A stretch of 64,000 nucleotides of DNA from Pseudomonas silvicola (GCF_026651855.1 NZ_CP093280.1:1466001-1530000), one strand, 5' to 3'; shown: positions 7,154 to 16,946, numbered from the stretch's first letter. Numbers and translations are program-made. Notes: a model not told the origin generated them from the letters alone.

Positions 7154-9595
7154 TTACCATTTGTAGGTGGCGCTGGCGACCACGCTGCGTTGGTCGCCGT
7201 AGTAGCAGTAGTAACTGTCGCAGGTGGAGATGTAGTCCTTGTCGAAGATGTTCTTGGCAGCCACGCCCAGCGAAGCACCTTTGAGGGAGCTGGACAGTAC
7301 CCCCAGGTCATAGTGGGCAGAGGCGTCGAACACGGTGTAGGCGTTTGCCTTGCCCAGCCAGGTATTGGCCTGGTCGCCATAGGTGTTGCCGGTATAGCGG
7401 GCGCCACCGCCAATGCCAAAGCCTTCCAGCAGGCCCTGGTGCCAGGTGTAGTCAGCCCACAGGGAAGCCTGCTGATTAGGGATCAGCGGCAAACGGTTGC
7501 CTTTGTAAATGCCGTCCTGCACCTCTGACTTGGACAGGGTATAGGAGGCGATCAGCTTGATGTTCTCAGTCAGGTCGGAGACTGCTTCGAGTTCAAGGCC
7601 TTTGACCTTGACTTCGCCGGTCTGGCTGGTGACCGAAATACCACCAACGTTGTTGGTGACGCTGACGTTTTTCTGAGTCAGGTCATACACGGCAGCAGTC
7701 AGCAGCGTCTTGGAGCCCGGCGGCTGATACTTGATGCCCAGCTCCCATTGCTTGCCTTCGGTTGGCTTCAGCACACTGTTGGAGGTCATGTCCGCGCCGG
7801 TGGTGGGCTGGAACGACTCGGCGTAAGACAGGTAAGGCACGAAGCCGGAATCGAATACGTAACTGACGGCGGAGTTGAGGCTGAAGTTGCTGTTCTGAGC
7901 GGTATTGGTGGCACCGCCCCGGTTCAGGAACTTGATGCCGGTATGTACCCAGTCTTCACGGCCACCGATGGTGAAGCGCCATTTGTCCACGGCCATCTGG
8001 TCCTGCAGGTAGACGCCGGTCTGAGTGGTCTTCTGGTCGTAGTCGTAATAGGCATCTGCGCGCGAGGGGCGTGTGATGGTATCGGTATAGACCGGGTGAA
8101 GGACGTTGGTGTCCGGGACGTTGAAACCATAGATCGACAGGTAGTTGGTGTTGAAGTGCTGCACGTCTGCGCCGATCAGTAGGGTATGGCTGATGTCTGC
8201 GGTGGCGAAGTCGGCCTGGAAGTTGTTGTCCATGGCAAACTGGCTGATGTCTTCGTCGACGTTCGTGCTCATGCGGCCGATATTGCCGTTTGCATCAACG
8301 GTGGCGCTGGCGGAGTCGGGGTTATAGGCATTGACCGTGATCTGCTGGAAATCCAGATCCGACTTGGTATAGCGCACGTTCTGGCGGAACTGCCATGTAT
8401 CGTTGAAGCGATGCTCGAACGAGTAGCCCAGCGCATAGTAAGTGCGGTCGTAATGGTCGTAGTTCGGATCGCCCAGATTCTTGTGGTGCGAGATGTCGCC
8501 CAGCGGCGAGCTGATCTTGGTGCCCTGGATGGGCAGGAATTGGCTGGTAGCACCGGTATCGTCACGGGTGAACTGGCTGAGGAAGGTCAGGCTGGTGTCC
8601 GGGTCGATGTTCCAGGTCAGGCTCGGGGCGATGTTGTACCGCTTGTTGTCGATGTGGTCGACCTGGGTGCCGCTGTCGCGGATCACGCCGCTGACGCCAT
8701 AGAGGAACTTGCCCTCGTCGTCGATTTTGCCAGTGCTGGCGAAGTCTATCTGGCGCCAGTTGTCGCTGCCGTACTGCAACGAGACCTCGTGGCTGGTTTC
8801 ATCGCTTGGGCGACGGCTCACCATATCGAGCAGGCCGCCAGGCGGGGTCTGGCCGTACAGCGACGAGGCTGGGCCGCGCAGCAGGGCGATGCGATCCAGG
8901 TCCCAGGTTTCCATTTTCGGGTTGGCATAGACGCCCTTGGGTAGCGGCAGGCCATCCAGGAACTGCGTCGGTTCGAAGCCGCGCACGCGCATCCAGTCGT
9001 ATCGGGAGTCACTGCCGTAGCTGGCCGAGACAATGCCGGGCATGTATTTCACGGCATCTTCCAACGTCTGCACACCGCGATCATCCATCTGTTGGCGGGT
9101 GGCTACGGAGATAGAGCGTGGTGCTTCAACCAGTGCAGTGTCAGTCTTGGTCCCTGCTGCGGTGCGGGTGGCCAGGTAGCCATCTACCGGGCCCCAGGCA
9201 CTCTCGGAATCACTGGCCGCATTCACATTGGTGTCGGGCAAGGCCAGTGTCCCTTCTGGCGCCGCGCTCAACGTGAAGGTGCCAGCACTGGTCTGCACCA
9301 GCTGCAACCCACTGCCGGCCAGGGCCTGGCGCAGTGCGCCCGCTGCATCGAATTGTCCGTTCACCGCTGCACTGGTCTTGCCGGCCACCAAGCCGGGCTC
9401 AATGGCCAGCACCAGCCCCGCGCCGCTGGCGATCTGGTTCAGGGTGCTGGCCAGCGGGGCGGCAGGCAGGTTGTAGCTGCGTACCTGGCTGGCCTGTTCC
9501 GCCGCCTGCAGCGCAGTGCTGGCCAGCGGGACGGCAAGGGCGATGGCGACGGCCATGAGGCTGGGCCGAAGCAGCGTTTCGAATGGGCGGGACAT
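7154..9595 (-). CDS. TonB-dependent siderophore receptor with STN signalling domain (FoxA/FiuA type)
   Basis: An 813-residue outer-membrane transporter. In order: signal peptide (residues 1-32, ending ALQAA), STN secretin/TonB signalling domain (about 40-110), plug domain (VEAPRSISVATRQQM, RVRGFEPTQFLDGLP, LLRGPASSLYGQTPPGG) and a 22-stranded barrel ending in the aromatic VVASATYKW. The CDSYYCYYGDQR segment near the end is typical of hydroxamate (ferrichrome/ferrioxamine) receptors. The STN domain passes ligand occupancy to the FecR-like protein encoded upstream. The order sigma, anti-sigma, receptor, PepSY, small protein resembles the P. aeruginosa fox locus as I remember it. The exact siderophore cannot be read from sequence. 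An AGGAG site precedes the ATG. Confidence 0.92.
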   Translation of the reverse strand: MSRPFETLLRPSLMAVAIALAVPLASTALQAAEQASQVRSYNLPAAPLASTLNQIASGAGLVLAIEPGLVAGKTSAAVNGQFDAAGALRQALAGSGLQLVQTSAGTFTLSAAPEGTLALPDTNVNAASDSESAWGPVDGYLATRTAAGTKTDTALVEAPRSISVATRQQMDDRGVQTLEDAVKYMPGIVSASYGSDSRYDWMRVRGFEPTQFLDGLPLPKGVYANPKMETWDLDRIALLRGPASSLYGQTPPGGLLDMVSRRPSDETSHEVSLQYGSDNWRQIDFASTGKIDDEGKFLYGVSGVIRDSGTQVDHIDNKRYNIAPSLTWNIDPDTSLTFLSQFTRDDTGATSQFLPIQGTKISSPLGDISHHKNLGDPNYDHYDRTYYALGYSFEHRFNDTWQFRQNVRYTKSDLDFQQITVNAYNPDSASATVDANGNIGRMSTNVDEDISQFAMDNNFQADFATADISHTLLIGADVQHFNTNYLSIYGFNVPDTNVLHPVYTDTITRPSRADAYYDYDQKTTQTGVYLQDQMAVDKWRFTIGGREDWVHTGIKFLNRGGATNTAQNSNFSLNSAVSYVFDSGFVPYLSYAESFQPTTGADMTSNSVLKPTEGKQWELGIKYQPPGSKTLLTAAVYDLTQKNVSVTNNVGGISVTSQTGEVKVKGLELEAVSDLTENIKLIASYTLSKSEVQDGIYKGNRLPLIPNQQASLWADYTWHQGLLEGFGIGGGARYTGNTYGDQANTWLGKANAYTVFDASAHYDLGVLSSSLKGASLGVAAKNIFDKDYISTCDSYYCYYGDQRSVVASATYKW

Positions 9596-9697
9596 GCGGC
9601 ACTCCTGAGAGGGAATAGTTCTCGATTGCCTCTGTGCCGAACGAGATCGAAAAAGTGATAGTCCTTATCGAAAATAATTTTGATTTAGATCTGTAAG

Positions 9698-10678
9698 CTA
9701 GCGTTTCTGCGTGCTGGCCGGGCGTTTTTCCAGGGTGACCCACCAGCGGGTGTGGGCCTGGATCTGGATCGGCAGGGTGGGCAGCAGGGCGCTCAAGGCC
9801 AGGTCAGTGTCCTTGAGGGGGAAGCTGCCGGTGATGCGCAGGTCGGCGACGTCCGGGCTCACCCCCAGGTAACCAGGGCGGTAACGCGACAGCTCCTGCG
9901 CCAGATCGCCCAGGCGAGCGTTGTCCACTACCAGCATGCCGCGGGTCCAGGCGTCGGCACCGGGGCTGAGGGCAGCGGTTTCACCCAACTCGGCGCGGCG
10001 CATCAGCACTTGCTGGCCTTCATGCAGCACCACTTCGCCGGGCAACTCGCGGGCGTGGGCGGCAACGGCTGACTGCAGCACACTGAGGCGCGTACCCTGG
10101 TCCTCGCGGCGCACCAGGAAGCGGGTGCCCAGCGCGCGCAACTGACCGTCCTGGGTTTCGACAATGAACGGGCGCTGTTCGCCGGCCGGGTGGCCGGTGC
10201 GTACCATGATCTCGCCTTCACGCAGGACAATGCGGCGCTGGTCCTGGTCGAAGCGCACGTCGATGGCGCTGTGGGTGTTGAGTTCCACCAGGGTGCCGTC
10301 GGCCAGGGTCAGGGTGCGCTGCTCGCCGGTGGCGGTGCGCTGGTCGGCCAGGTAGTAGTTCAGCGGTACCCAGCGGTGCAGGCTGAACGCCGCCAGGCCC
10401 AGCACCAGCACCACACTCGCCAGGCCGCTGCCCAGCCTGCGCACACGCTGGCGTGCAGTGGCGTTGCTGTTGAGCAAGGCTTTGCGGCCAGCGGCCGGGG
10501 CCACGCGCAAGCGTTCGTCGAGCATGCCCAATTGCCGCCAGGCGCGTGCGTGCTCTTCATCGGCAGCGTGCCAGCGCGCGAATTCGGCCTGCTGCGCCGT
10601 GCTGCTGTCGTCGAGCGCCAGTTGCCACTGGATGGCGGCATCCAGCACCTGGGCCGATACCGGGCCGTTTGGGCTCAC
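9698..10678 (-). CDS. FecR-family anti-sigma factor / transmembrane signal transducer
   Basis: A 326-residue protein with an N-terminal cytoplasmic DUF4880 domain (WQLALDDSSTAQQAEFARW), a single membrane helix (about residues 88-105, ASVVLVLGLAAFSL) and a periplasmic FecR domain (LADGTLVELNTHSAIDV, IVLREGEIMV). It senses the STN domain of the receptor and controls the adjacent sigma factor. The start is a GTG overlapping the sigma-gene stop as GTGA; a longer frame to 10708 lies wholly inside the sigma gene. The spacing to the receptor gene is about 100 bp and probably holds the sigma-dependent receptor promoter. Confidence 0.9.
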   Translation of the reverse strand: MSPNGPVSAQVLDAAIQWQLALDDSSTAQQAEFARWHAADEEHARAWRQLGMLDERLRVAPAAGRKALLNSNATARQRVRRLGSGLASVVLVLGLAAFSLHRWVPLNYYLADQRTATGEQRTLTLADGTLVELNTHSAIDVRFDQDQRRIVLREGEIMVRTGHPAGEQRPFIVETQDGQLRALGTRFLVRREDQGTRLSVLQSAVAAHARELPGEVVLHEGQQVLMRRAELGETAALSPGADAWTRGMLVVDNARLGDLAQELSRYRPGYLGVSPDVADLRITGSFPLKDTDLALSALLPTLPIQIQAHTRWWVTLEKRPASTQKR

Positions 10679-11193
10679 GTCGGCTCTCCGTACAGGGCCA
10701 CGTAGCACTGGCGCATACCTTGGGCCAGGTATTGGCGCACCCGCGGCACGGACACCCCCAATTGCTCGGCGATTTCGGCGTGGCCCAGGCCCTCCAGGCG
10801 GTTGAGCAGGAAGGCCGAGCGTGCCTTGTTCGATAGTTTGCAGAGCATCTGGTCGATGGCGTGCAGGTCTTCGAGGATCAGTTGCTGCTCTTCGGGGGAA
10901 GGCTGTTCGCCTTCCGGGATTTGCATCAGTTCGGCCAGGTAGGCCTGTTCCAGGGCGCTCCGCCGGAAGTGGTCGAACAGCAGGCCCTTGGCGATGGCCA
11001 CCAGGAAGGCGCGGGGCTGGCGGGGTGCGCTCAGGGTTTCGCGGCCCAGCAGGCGCACGAAGGTGTCCTGGCTGAGGTCTTCGGCCCGTTGCGCGCAGGC
11101 GATATTGCGCCGTAGCCAGGCAAGCAGCCAGCTTCGGTGGTCGCGGTAGAGCGCACCCACCAACTCACCGTGAGGGCTATGGGCTGAAGACAA
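10675..11193 (-). CDS. ECF RNA polymerase sigma factor, FecI type
   Basis: A 172-residue ECF sigma factor. Region 2 is seen in SWLLAWLRRNIACAQRAEDLSQDTFVRLL and region 4 in LEGLGHAEIAEQLGVSVPRVRQYLAQGM. It should direct transcription of the adjacent receptor gene when the FecR-like partner is activated. The reading frame is open to an ATG at 11268, but a Fur box lies inside that extension. The TTG at 11193, with GGGGA 7 bp upstream, is therefore the better start. It is coupled to the anti-sigma gene by a 4-bp overlap. Confidence 0.87.
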   Translation of the reverse strand: MSSAHSPHGELVGALYRDHRSWLLAWLRRNIACAQRAEDLSQDTFVRLLGRETLSAPRQPRAFLVAIAKGLLFDHFRRSALEQAYLAELMQIPEGEQPSPEEQQLILEDLHAIDQMLCKLSNKARSAFLLNRLEGLGHAEIAEQLGVSVPRVRQYLAQGMRQCYVALYGEPT

Positions 11194-11219
11194 GATGTTC
11201 CCCGAATGCAAGCGCTTTA

Positions 11220-11238
11220 AATAACGAGAATTATTCGC
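11220..11238 (-). promoter_or_regulatory. Fur box upstream of the ECF sigma gene
   Basis: The sequence AATAACGAGAATTATTCGC matches the 19-bp Fur consensus at about 13 positions and is nearly palindromic. It lies 27 bp upstream of the chosen TTG start, where it would block transcription in iron-replete cells, as for other pseudomonad iron-starvation sigma factors. Confidence 0.75.
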
Positions 11239-11350
11239 GATTGTGTCAGGGATGCTGGCGCGGTGCAATTGGCGCTCGTCGGGCGCTCTGTATCCTTATT
11301 TTGCTAGCCCGGCCCCACAAGGAGCGGCCGCGCCAAGTGGGCGGGTGCAC

Positions 11351-12058
11351 TCAAAGCGACGGCATGCTCTGGCGGCGGCGCCATTGGCTCAGGCGCTCCA
11401 GTAGCAAGGCGGGGCTGTCCAGGCCCTGGCGGCGCGCCTGGCTGAGCAGGATCAGCGCCAGTTGCGCGGTCACATAGGCGTCGGCACTAGCGTTGTGGCG
11501 TTCATCGGCCTGCAGGCCGAAGTGGCCGGTCCAGTCATCCAGCGAGGCTTCGCGCAGCACGGTCTGGGGGTTGAGCAAGGGCGCCAGCTCGGCCACGTCG
11601 ATGAAGGGGTGCAGCAATTTGTAGCCCAGGCTGTCCTTCAGCGCGCGGCCGAGCATACGTTGGTCGAACGGTGCGTGGAAGGCCAGCACCGGGCTGTCGC
11701 CCAGAAAGCTCATGAAGTCGAGCAGGCCATCGGCCGGTGCGCAGCCGGCGGCGATGGCACCGGGGCCCAGGCCGTGCAGCAATACACTGGGGCTCGTTTT
11801 GTGGTCAGGACGCTGCAGGGTGCACTCGAACTGCTGGGACAGGTCGATGGCGCCATCCTCGATCACCACCGCACCGATGGACAGCAACAGGTCGCGGTTG
11901 ACGTTCAACCCCGTGGTTTCCAGGTCCAGCACCACCCAGCGCTGTTGGCGCAGGCTGCCATCGCCAAGGGCCGCGGGCCCGCGCAGGCGTTGCACAGCCA
12001 GTTGCTGGGCCGGGTCGAGGCCCGGCCCGGCCGGGCGCAACCAGGCAAACAGGCTCAT
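11351..12058 (-). CDS. DEDDh 3'-5' exonuclease (DnaQ-like)
   Basis: A 235-residue protein with the three exonuclease motifs: VVLDLETTGL (ExoI), AFHAPFDQRML (ExoII) and HNASADAYVTAQLAL (ExoIII, with the His and Asp of the DEDDh class). It resembles the DNA polymerase III epsilon proofreading fold but is encoded apart from the replicase. It overlaps the upstream cNMP/CBS/DUF294 gene by 4 bp (ATGA). This pairing of an epsilon-like exonuclease with a DUF294 nucleotidyltransferase is common in proteobacteria; the physiological substrate is unknown. Confidence 0.9.
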   Translation of the reverse strand: MSLFAWLRPAGPGLDPAQQLAVQRLRGPAALGDGSLRQQRWVVLDLETTGLNVNRDLLLSIGAVVIEDGAIDLSQQFECTLQRPDHKTSPSVLLHGLGPGAIAAGCAPADGLLDFMSFLGDSPVLAFHAPFDQRMLGRALKDSLGYKLLHPFIDVAELAPLLNPQTVLREASLDDWTGHFGLQADERHNASADAYVTAQLALILLSQARRQGLDSPALLLERLSQWRRRQSMPSL

Positions 12059-14025
12059 AGCTGGTACCTCAGGGTCAGGCTAGCCTGCAGGCGTTGGGCC
12101 TGGCGCAGCGACTCGCGCAGGATGCGCCGGTCCAGGTCGTTGAGGCTGTCGGGGTCGATACGGTTTGACCAGGGCTGGTTGTCGCGGGTCTGGCGCTGAT
12201 GCTGCTGCATGCGGGTCTGTTGAATGAAGTGGTAAGCCTCTTCGTAGGCCGCGCCGTCGAGTTTGTCGATGACTTCCCGGGCCACCAGCTGGCGCAGGCG
12301 TTGCAAGGTGTTGGTGGCTTCGATGCCATTGGCCAGCGCCAGCAGGCGCGCGCCGTCGACGAACGGGGCCAGGCCTTGCCCCTTGAGGTCCAGGGTGCCC
12401 GCCCGGTCGCTACCCTTGCGGCTGAGGACGAATTCGCGAAAGCGCCCCACGGGCGGGCGCTGGCGCAAGGCATTTTCAGCCAGCATGCGCTGGAACAGGC
12501 GGTTGTCGGCCACCTGGTCGAGCACCTGGCGGCGCAACTGTGCACAACCCTGCTCATCGCCCCACACCACCCGCAGGTCGAAATAGATGCTGGAGCCCAA
12601 CAGGTTTTCTGGCGTGGCTTCACGCACGAAGGCGGCGAAGCGCCGCGCCCATTCGGCCCGTGACAGGCACAGCTCGGGGTTGCCGGCCATGATCTTGCCC
12701 TGGCACAGGGCGAACCCGCATTGGGCCAGGTTGAGGTTGACCTGATGGGCGATGGGCAGCAGCTTGCCGCGAATCTCGGCGGCATGGGCCCCGTCCCGGG
12801 CCTCGAAGAGGATACCGTTGTCCTGGTCGGTATACAGGGTCTGCTCCTGGCGGCCTTCGCTGCCAAAGCACAGCCAGCTGAACGGCACGCCGGGGTCGCC
12901 CTTGTCCTGCAGCACCAGTTCGATGACGCGGCACACGGTGTGGTCGTTGAGCAGGGTGATGATCTGGGTAATCTGCGTGGACGACGCGCCGTGGGCGAGC
13001 ATGCGCTCCACCAATTGGCTGATCTCGCCGCGCAGGTGCACCAGTTGTTCCAGGCGCGCGGCATTGCGGATGGTGCGTGCCAGGTGCACCAGGTCTACCC
13101 GCTGCAGCGAGAACAGGTCGCGCTCGGAGACCACGCCGCACAAGCGCCCTTCCTTGACCAGGCAAACGTGGGCGATATGGCGTTCGGTCATGGCAATGGC
13201 CGCATCGAAGGCGCTGGCATCGGGGCTCAGGTAGAAAGGCTCGGCGATCATGTGGCGGCCGATGGGCTGGGTGAAGTCGGCGTCCATGGCCGCCGCTACC
13301 TGGCGCAGGTCGCGCAGGGTGAAGATGCCCTGTGGATAACGTTGCTCATCGACGATCACGATGCTGCCCACTTGCTGTTCGTGCATGAGCTTCACGGCTT
13401 CGCGCAACGGCGTCAGGGCATCACAGGTGACCGGATGGCGCATGGCCAATTCACCCAGGCGGGTGTTGAGCGAATATTGAGTGCCCAGGGTTTCCACGGC
13501 GCGGCGCTGCACTTGCAGGTTGACCTGGTCCAGCAAGCTGCTGACCCCTCGCAGGGCGAAGTCGCGGAAGGGGGCGGACAAGGAAAACAGCTTGATGAAG
13601 GCCAGCTTGTGCAGTTGCAGGCAGAAGGTATCCTGCGCCGCCAGGTGTTCGGTGCGGGTGGCCCGTTCGCCGAGCAGCGCGGCCAGGGGGAAACATTCGC
13701 CGGTGGTGATTTCGAAGGTGGTTTCGGTACCGCGCCGTGAGGTGTGCGGGCGCTCGCCTGCTACCAGGCCTTGCTTGACGATGTAGAAGTGTTCCACGGG
13801 CCCGTCGGCGGGCTTGATGATGCTTTCGCCAGCGGCGTAGAAACGTAATTGGCACTGTTCCACCAGGTAGGCCAGGTGAGCCTGGTCCATCTGGTTGAAA
13901 GGCGCGTGGCGCTGCAGGAATTGCAGGGTACCCTGAATGTTCTGCAGCACCGCTGTCTTGCCCGCCAGGGCATAGGCGTCCGGTTTACTCATGTGCATGA
14001 CCGCATTGTTCTTATCGTTCAACAT
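12055..14025 (-). CDS. cNMP-binding / CBS-pair / DUF294 putative nucleotidyltransferase
   Basis: A 656-residue protein with four parts: a cyclic-nucleotide-binding-like domain (residues about 25-150), two CBS domains (about 175-310; RHPVTCDALTPLREAVKLM and HMIAEPFYLSPDASAFDAA), a nucleotidyltransferase-like DUF294 domain (CFGSEGRQEQTLYTDQDNG, with the GS and DxD residues of the pol-beta fold) and a helical DUF294 C-terminal domain. It probably binds an adenine nucleotide at the CBS pair and modifies an unknown target. Alternative starts lie at codons 10 and 12; no ribosome-binding site clearly decides between them. It is coupled to the exonuclease gene. Confidence 0.85.
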   Translation of the reverse strand: MLNDKNNAVMHMSKPDAYALAGKTAVLQNIQGTLQFLQRHAPFNQMDQAHLAYLVEQCQLRFYAAGESIIKPADGPVEHFYIVKQGLVAGERPHTSRRGTETTFEITTGECFPLAALLGERATRTEHLAAQDTFCLQLHKLAFIKLFSLSAPFRDFALRGVSSLLDQVNLQVQRRAVETLGTQYSLNTRLGELAMRHPVTCDALTPLREAVKLMHEQQVGSIVIVDEQRYPQGIFTLRDLRQVAAAMDADFTQPIGRHMIAEPFYLSPDASAFDAAIAMTERHIAHVCLVKEGRLCGVVSERDLFSLQRVDLVHLARTIRNAARLEQLVHLRGEISQLVERMLAHGASSTQITQIITLLNDHTVCRVIELVLQDKGDPGVPFSWLCFGSEGRQEQTLYTDQDNGILFEARDGAHAAEIRGKLLPIAHQVNLNLAQCGFALCQGKIMAGNPELCLSRAEWARRFAAFVREATPENLLGSSIYFDLRVVWGDEQGCAQLRRQVLDQVADNRLFQRMLAENALRQRPPVGRFREFVLSRKGSDRAGTLDLKGQGLAPFVDGARLLALANGIEATNTLQRLRQLVAREVIDKLDGAAYEEAYHFIQQTRMQQHQRQTRDNQPWSNRIDPDSLNDLDRRILRESLRQAQRLQASLTLRYQL

Positions 14026-14166
14026 GGTCGGCTTGATGGGCGGGGCTTCCCATTGGACGTAAGTCTAAAAAAAATGCTTCAACTGAGTCGTATTCCTAGA
14101 CATCATGCTGTTCTTCACGTGACGACCCGACGAAGTGCACAGGCAAAGCCACTCGTCTGCGGTCTC

Positions 14167-14188
14167 AACCAGGTGGGTGCACCTGGTT
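14167..14188. promoter_or_regulatory. Inverted repeat upstream of the receiver-protein gene
   Basis: A perfect 9-bp inverted repeat AACCAGGTG - GGTG - CACCTGGTT, 21 bp before the ATG at 14209, followed by TT. It could be an operator or a leader hairpin. No regulator can be named from the sequence. Confidence 0.45.
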
Positions 14189-14208
14189 TTCCCTATGATG
14201 AGAGGCAT

Positions 14209-14652
14209 ATGTCCGATCACGATATTTTGAGCGATGCCGAGCGCGAGGCACTCAGTGCTGTGATGCACGTGCCGGATCTGCCCCCACAGCAGACGTTGAT
14301 TGTCGATGATGATCAGGTGTCGCGCGAACTGCTGGCCGAGGTTCTGGGCTTGCAGGGCATCCCTTGCCTGACCGCCGCAAGCGCCGCGCAGGCTTTGCAG
14401 TTGCTGGCTTCGAACAAGTCCATCGGCCTGTTGGTCACCGACCTGCGCATGTCGCCGGACAACGGCCTGGACCTGATACGCAAGGTGCGCGAATCCGATC
14501 GCGCGGCGCTGCCGATCATCATCATGTCGGGTGATGCGGGCGTGAAGGATGCCATCGCGGCCATGCACCTGAGCGTGGTGGACTTCCTCCTCAAGCCGAT
14601 TGATACCGAGCAGTTGGTCAAGCTGGCCAGGAAGGAACTGGGGCTGGAGTAG
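14209..14652 (+). CDS. Stand-alone response-regulator receiver protein
   Basis: A 147-residue protein made of a roughly 20-residue N-terminal extension and one receiver domain. Phosphorylation residues are visible: IVDDDQ (acid pocket), the acceptor Asp in LLVTDLRMSPDNG, IIMSGDAG (switch Ser) and the Lys in FLLKPID. No output domain follows, so it acts through protein contact or as a phosphate relay. The ATG at 14209 has an AGAGG site 5 bp upstream; the frame is open far upstream, but that part runs antisense to the DUF294 gene. It is divergent from that gene and may be linked to it functionally. Confidence 0.85.
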   Translation: MSDHDILSDAEREALSAVMHVPDLPPQQTLIVDDDQVSRELLAEVLGLQGIPCLTAASAAQALQLLASNKSIGLLVTDLRMSPDNGLDLIRKVRESDRAALPIIIMSGDAGVKDAIAAMHLSVVDFLLKPIDTEQLVKLARKELGLE

Positions 14653-14741
14653 CAGCGACTATCCGACTGGCGATTGTGGGGGGATGGCGTGCCAACGAGC
14701 TTTTCAGGCCCTTCGAAAAACTCGCTGGCACCGGTATGGCA

Positions 14742-14759
14742 AGCGGCCGTGAGGCCGCT
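14742..14759. terminator. Hairpin between convergent receiver gene and glcB
   Basis: A 7-bp GC-rich stem AGCGGCC / GGCCGCT with a GTGA loop, 10 bp past the glcB stop on the minus strand. No T-run is present on either side, so termination is only inferred from location. Confidence 0.35.
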
Positions 14760-14768
14760 ACAGGTAGG

Positions 14769-16946
14769 TTACAGCCCGTTGCGGGCCTTGAACTCGCGGC
14801 GTTTGCGGTGCAGTACTGGCTCGGTGTAGCCGTTGGGCTGCCTGGCCCCTTCGATCACCAGTTCCACTGCCGCCTGGAAAGCGATGTTGTTGTCGAAATC
14901 CGGTGCCAGCGGGCGGTACAGTGGGTCGTTGGCATTCTGGCGGTCCACTACCGGCGCCATGCGCTTGAGGCTTTCCAGAATCTGCGCTTGCGTAGCGATG
15001 CCATGGCGCAGCCAGTTGGCCAGCAGTTGGCTGGAAATACGCAAGGTGGCGCGGTCTTCCATCAGGCCCACGTCGTGAATGTCCGGCACCTTGGAGCAAC
15101 CCACGCCCTGGTCGATCCAGCGCACCACGTAACCCAGAATACCCTGGCTGTTGTTGTCCAGTTCGTTCTGGATCTCCTCGGCCGACCAGTTCGTCTCCTT
15201 GGCCAGCGGAATGGTGAGGATGTCATCCACCGATGCCGGTGCGCGCTTGGCAAGTTCAGCCTGGCGCGCGAAGACGTCCACCTTGTGGTAGTGCAGCGCA
15301 TGCAGTGCTGCGGCGGTAGGCGAAGGTACCCAGGCGGTATTGGCGCCGGCCAGCGGGTGGGCGATCTTCTGTTCGAGCATGGCGGCCATCAGGTCGGGCA
15401 TGGCCCACATGCCCTTGCCGATCTGCGCACGGCCTTGCAGGCCGGTTTTCAAGCCGATATCGACGTTGGAGTTCTCATAGGCGCCGATCCACTTCTCGGC
15501 CTTCATGGCCGCCTTGCGCACCACGGCGCCGGCCTCCATGGAGGTGTGGATCTCGTCACCGGTACGGTCCAGGAAGCCGGTGTTGATGAACACCACGCGC
15601 TCGCTGGCGGCTTGGATACAGGCCTTGAGGTTCACCGTGGTGCGGCGTTCCTCGTCCATGATGCCAACCTTGAGGGTGTTGTGCGCCAGGCCCAGCACCG
15701 CTTCGATACGGCCGAAGAGTTCGTTGGTGAAGGCGGCTTCTTCAGGGCCGTGCATCTTCGGTTTGACGATGTACACCGAGCCGGTGCGGGTGTTCTTGCG
15801 GCTGGTGTTGCCGTTGAGGCTGTGGATCGCCGCCAGGCTGGTGAGCAGGCCGTCGAGGATGCCTTCAGGCACTTCGTTGCCTTGTGCATCGAGAATGGCG
15901 TCGATGGTCATCAGGTGGCCGACGTTGCGCACGAACAGCAGCGAACGCCCGTGCAGGCTCAGTTCGCCGCCGTTGGGGGTTGTGTACTGGCGGTCGGGGT
16001 TCATGGTACGGGTGAAGGTGCTGCCGCCTTTGGACACTTCTTCGGCCAGGTCGCCTTTCATCAGGCCCAGCCAGTTGCGGTAGATCACCACCTTGTCGTC
16101 GGCGTCCACGGCGGCCACCGAGTCTTCGCAGTCCATGATGGTAGTCAGGGCCGCTTCCATCAGCAGGTCCTTGACCCCGGCGGCATCGGTCTGGCCGACA
16201 GGGCTCTGGGCATCGATCTGGATTTCGAAGTGCAGGCCGTTGTTCTTCAGCAGGATGGCGGTGGGGGCCGCGGCGTCGCCTTGGTAGCCCACCAGTTGCG
16301 CGTCGTCGCGCAGGCCGCTGTTGCTGCCGCCCTTGAGGGTGACCACCAGCTTGCCGTCGACGATCTTGTAGGCAGTGGAGTCAACGTGGGAGCCGGCCGC
16401 CAGGGGCGTGGCTTCGTCCAGGAAGGCACGGGCGAAGGCGATGACCTTATCGCCGCGAACCTTGTTGTAGCCCTTGCCTTTCTCGGCGCCACCTTCATCG
16501 CTGATGGCATCGGTGCCATACAGGGCGTCGTACAGCGAGCCCCAGCGGGCATTGGAGGCGTTGAGGGCAAAGCGGGCGTTCATCACCGGCACCACCAGTT
16601 GCGGGCCGGCCATGTGGGCGATTTCTTCGTCGACGTTTTGCGTCGTGGCCTGGAAGTCTGCCGCTTCTGGCAGCAGATAACCTATTTCCTGCAGGAAGGC
16701 CTTGTAAGCCGGGGCGTCATGAGCCTGGCCCTGACGCGCCTGGTGCCAGCCGTCGATCTTGGCTTGCAGGGCGTCACGCTTGGCCAGCAGGGCTTTGTTC
16801 TTTGGAGCGAGGTCGTTGATGATCTTTTCAGCCCCGGCCCAGAACGGGTCGGCGTCGAGGCCGGTTCCGGGAATGGCTTCGTTGTTCACGAAGTCGAACA
16901 GGACTTTGGCGACCTGAAGGCCACCGACTTGAACGTGTTCAGTCAT
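14769..16946 (-). CDS. glcB: Malate synthase G
   Basis: A 725-residue protein, the usual length of the monomeric G isoform. It condenses glyoxylate with acetyl-CoA to malate in the glyoxylate shunt and glycolate use. Visible family segments include [17 protein letters not shown] (Mg2+-binding acidic residues), [34 protein letters not shown] (the conserved GFLDRTGDE loop) and [16 protein letters not shown]-like C-terminal residues. The start at 16946 follows a GTGAGG ribosome-binding site; the codon four residues upstream overlaps that site and is rejected. A large inverted repeat lies about 85 bp upstream. Confidence 0.97.
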   Translation of the reverse strand: MTEHVQVGGLQVAKVLFDFVNNEAIPGTGLDADPFWAGAEKIINDLAPKNKALLAKRDALQAKIDGWHQARQGQAHDAPAYKAFLQEIGYLLPEAADFQATTQNVDEEIAHMAGPQLVVPVMNARFALNASNARWGSLYDALYGTDAISDEGGAEKGKGYNKVRGDKVIAFARAFLDEATPLAAGSHVDSTAYKIVDGKLVVTLKGGSNSGLRDDAQLVGYQGDAAAPTAILLKNNGLHFEIQIDAQSPVGQTDAAGVKDLLMEAALTTIMDCEDSVAAVDADDKVVIYRNWLGLMKGDLAEEVSKGGSTFTRTMNPDRQYTTPNGGELSLHGRSLLFVRNVGHLMTIDAILDAQGNEVPEGILDGLLTSLAAIHSLNGNTSRKNTRTGSVYIVKPKMHGPEEAAFTNELFGRIEAVLGLAHNTLKVGIMDEERRTTVNLKACIQAASERVVFINTGFLDRTGDEIHTSMEAGAVVRKAAMKAEKWIGAYENSNVDIGLKTGLQGRAQIGKGMWAMPDLMAAMLEQKIAHPLAGANTAWVPSPTAAALHALHYHKVDVFARQAELAKRAPASVDDILTIPLAKETNWSAEEIQNELDNNSQGILGYVVRWIDQGVGCSKVPDIHDVGLMEDRATLRISSQLLANWLRHGIATQAQILESLKRMAPVVDRQNANDPLYRPLAPDFDNNIAFQAAVELVIEGARQPNGYTEPVLHRKRREFKARNGL

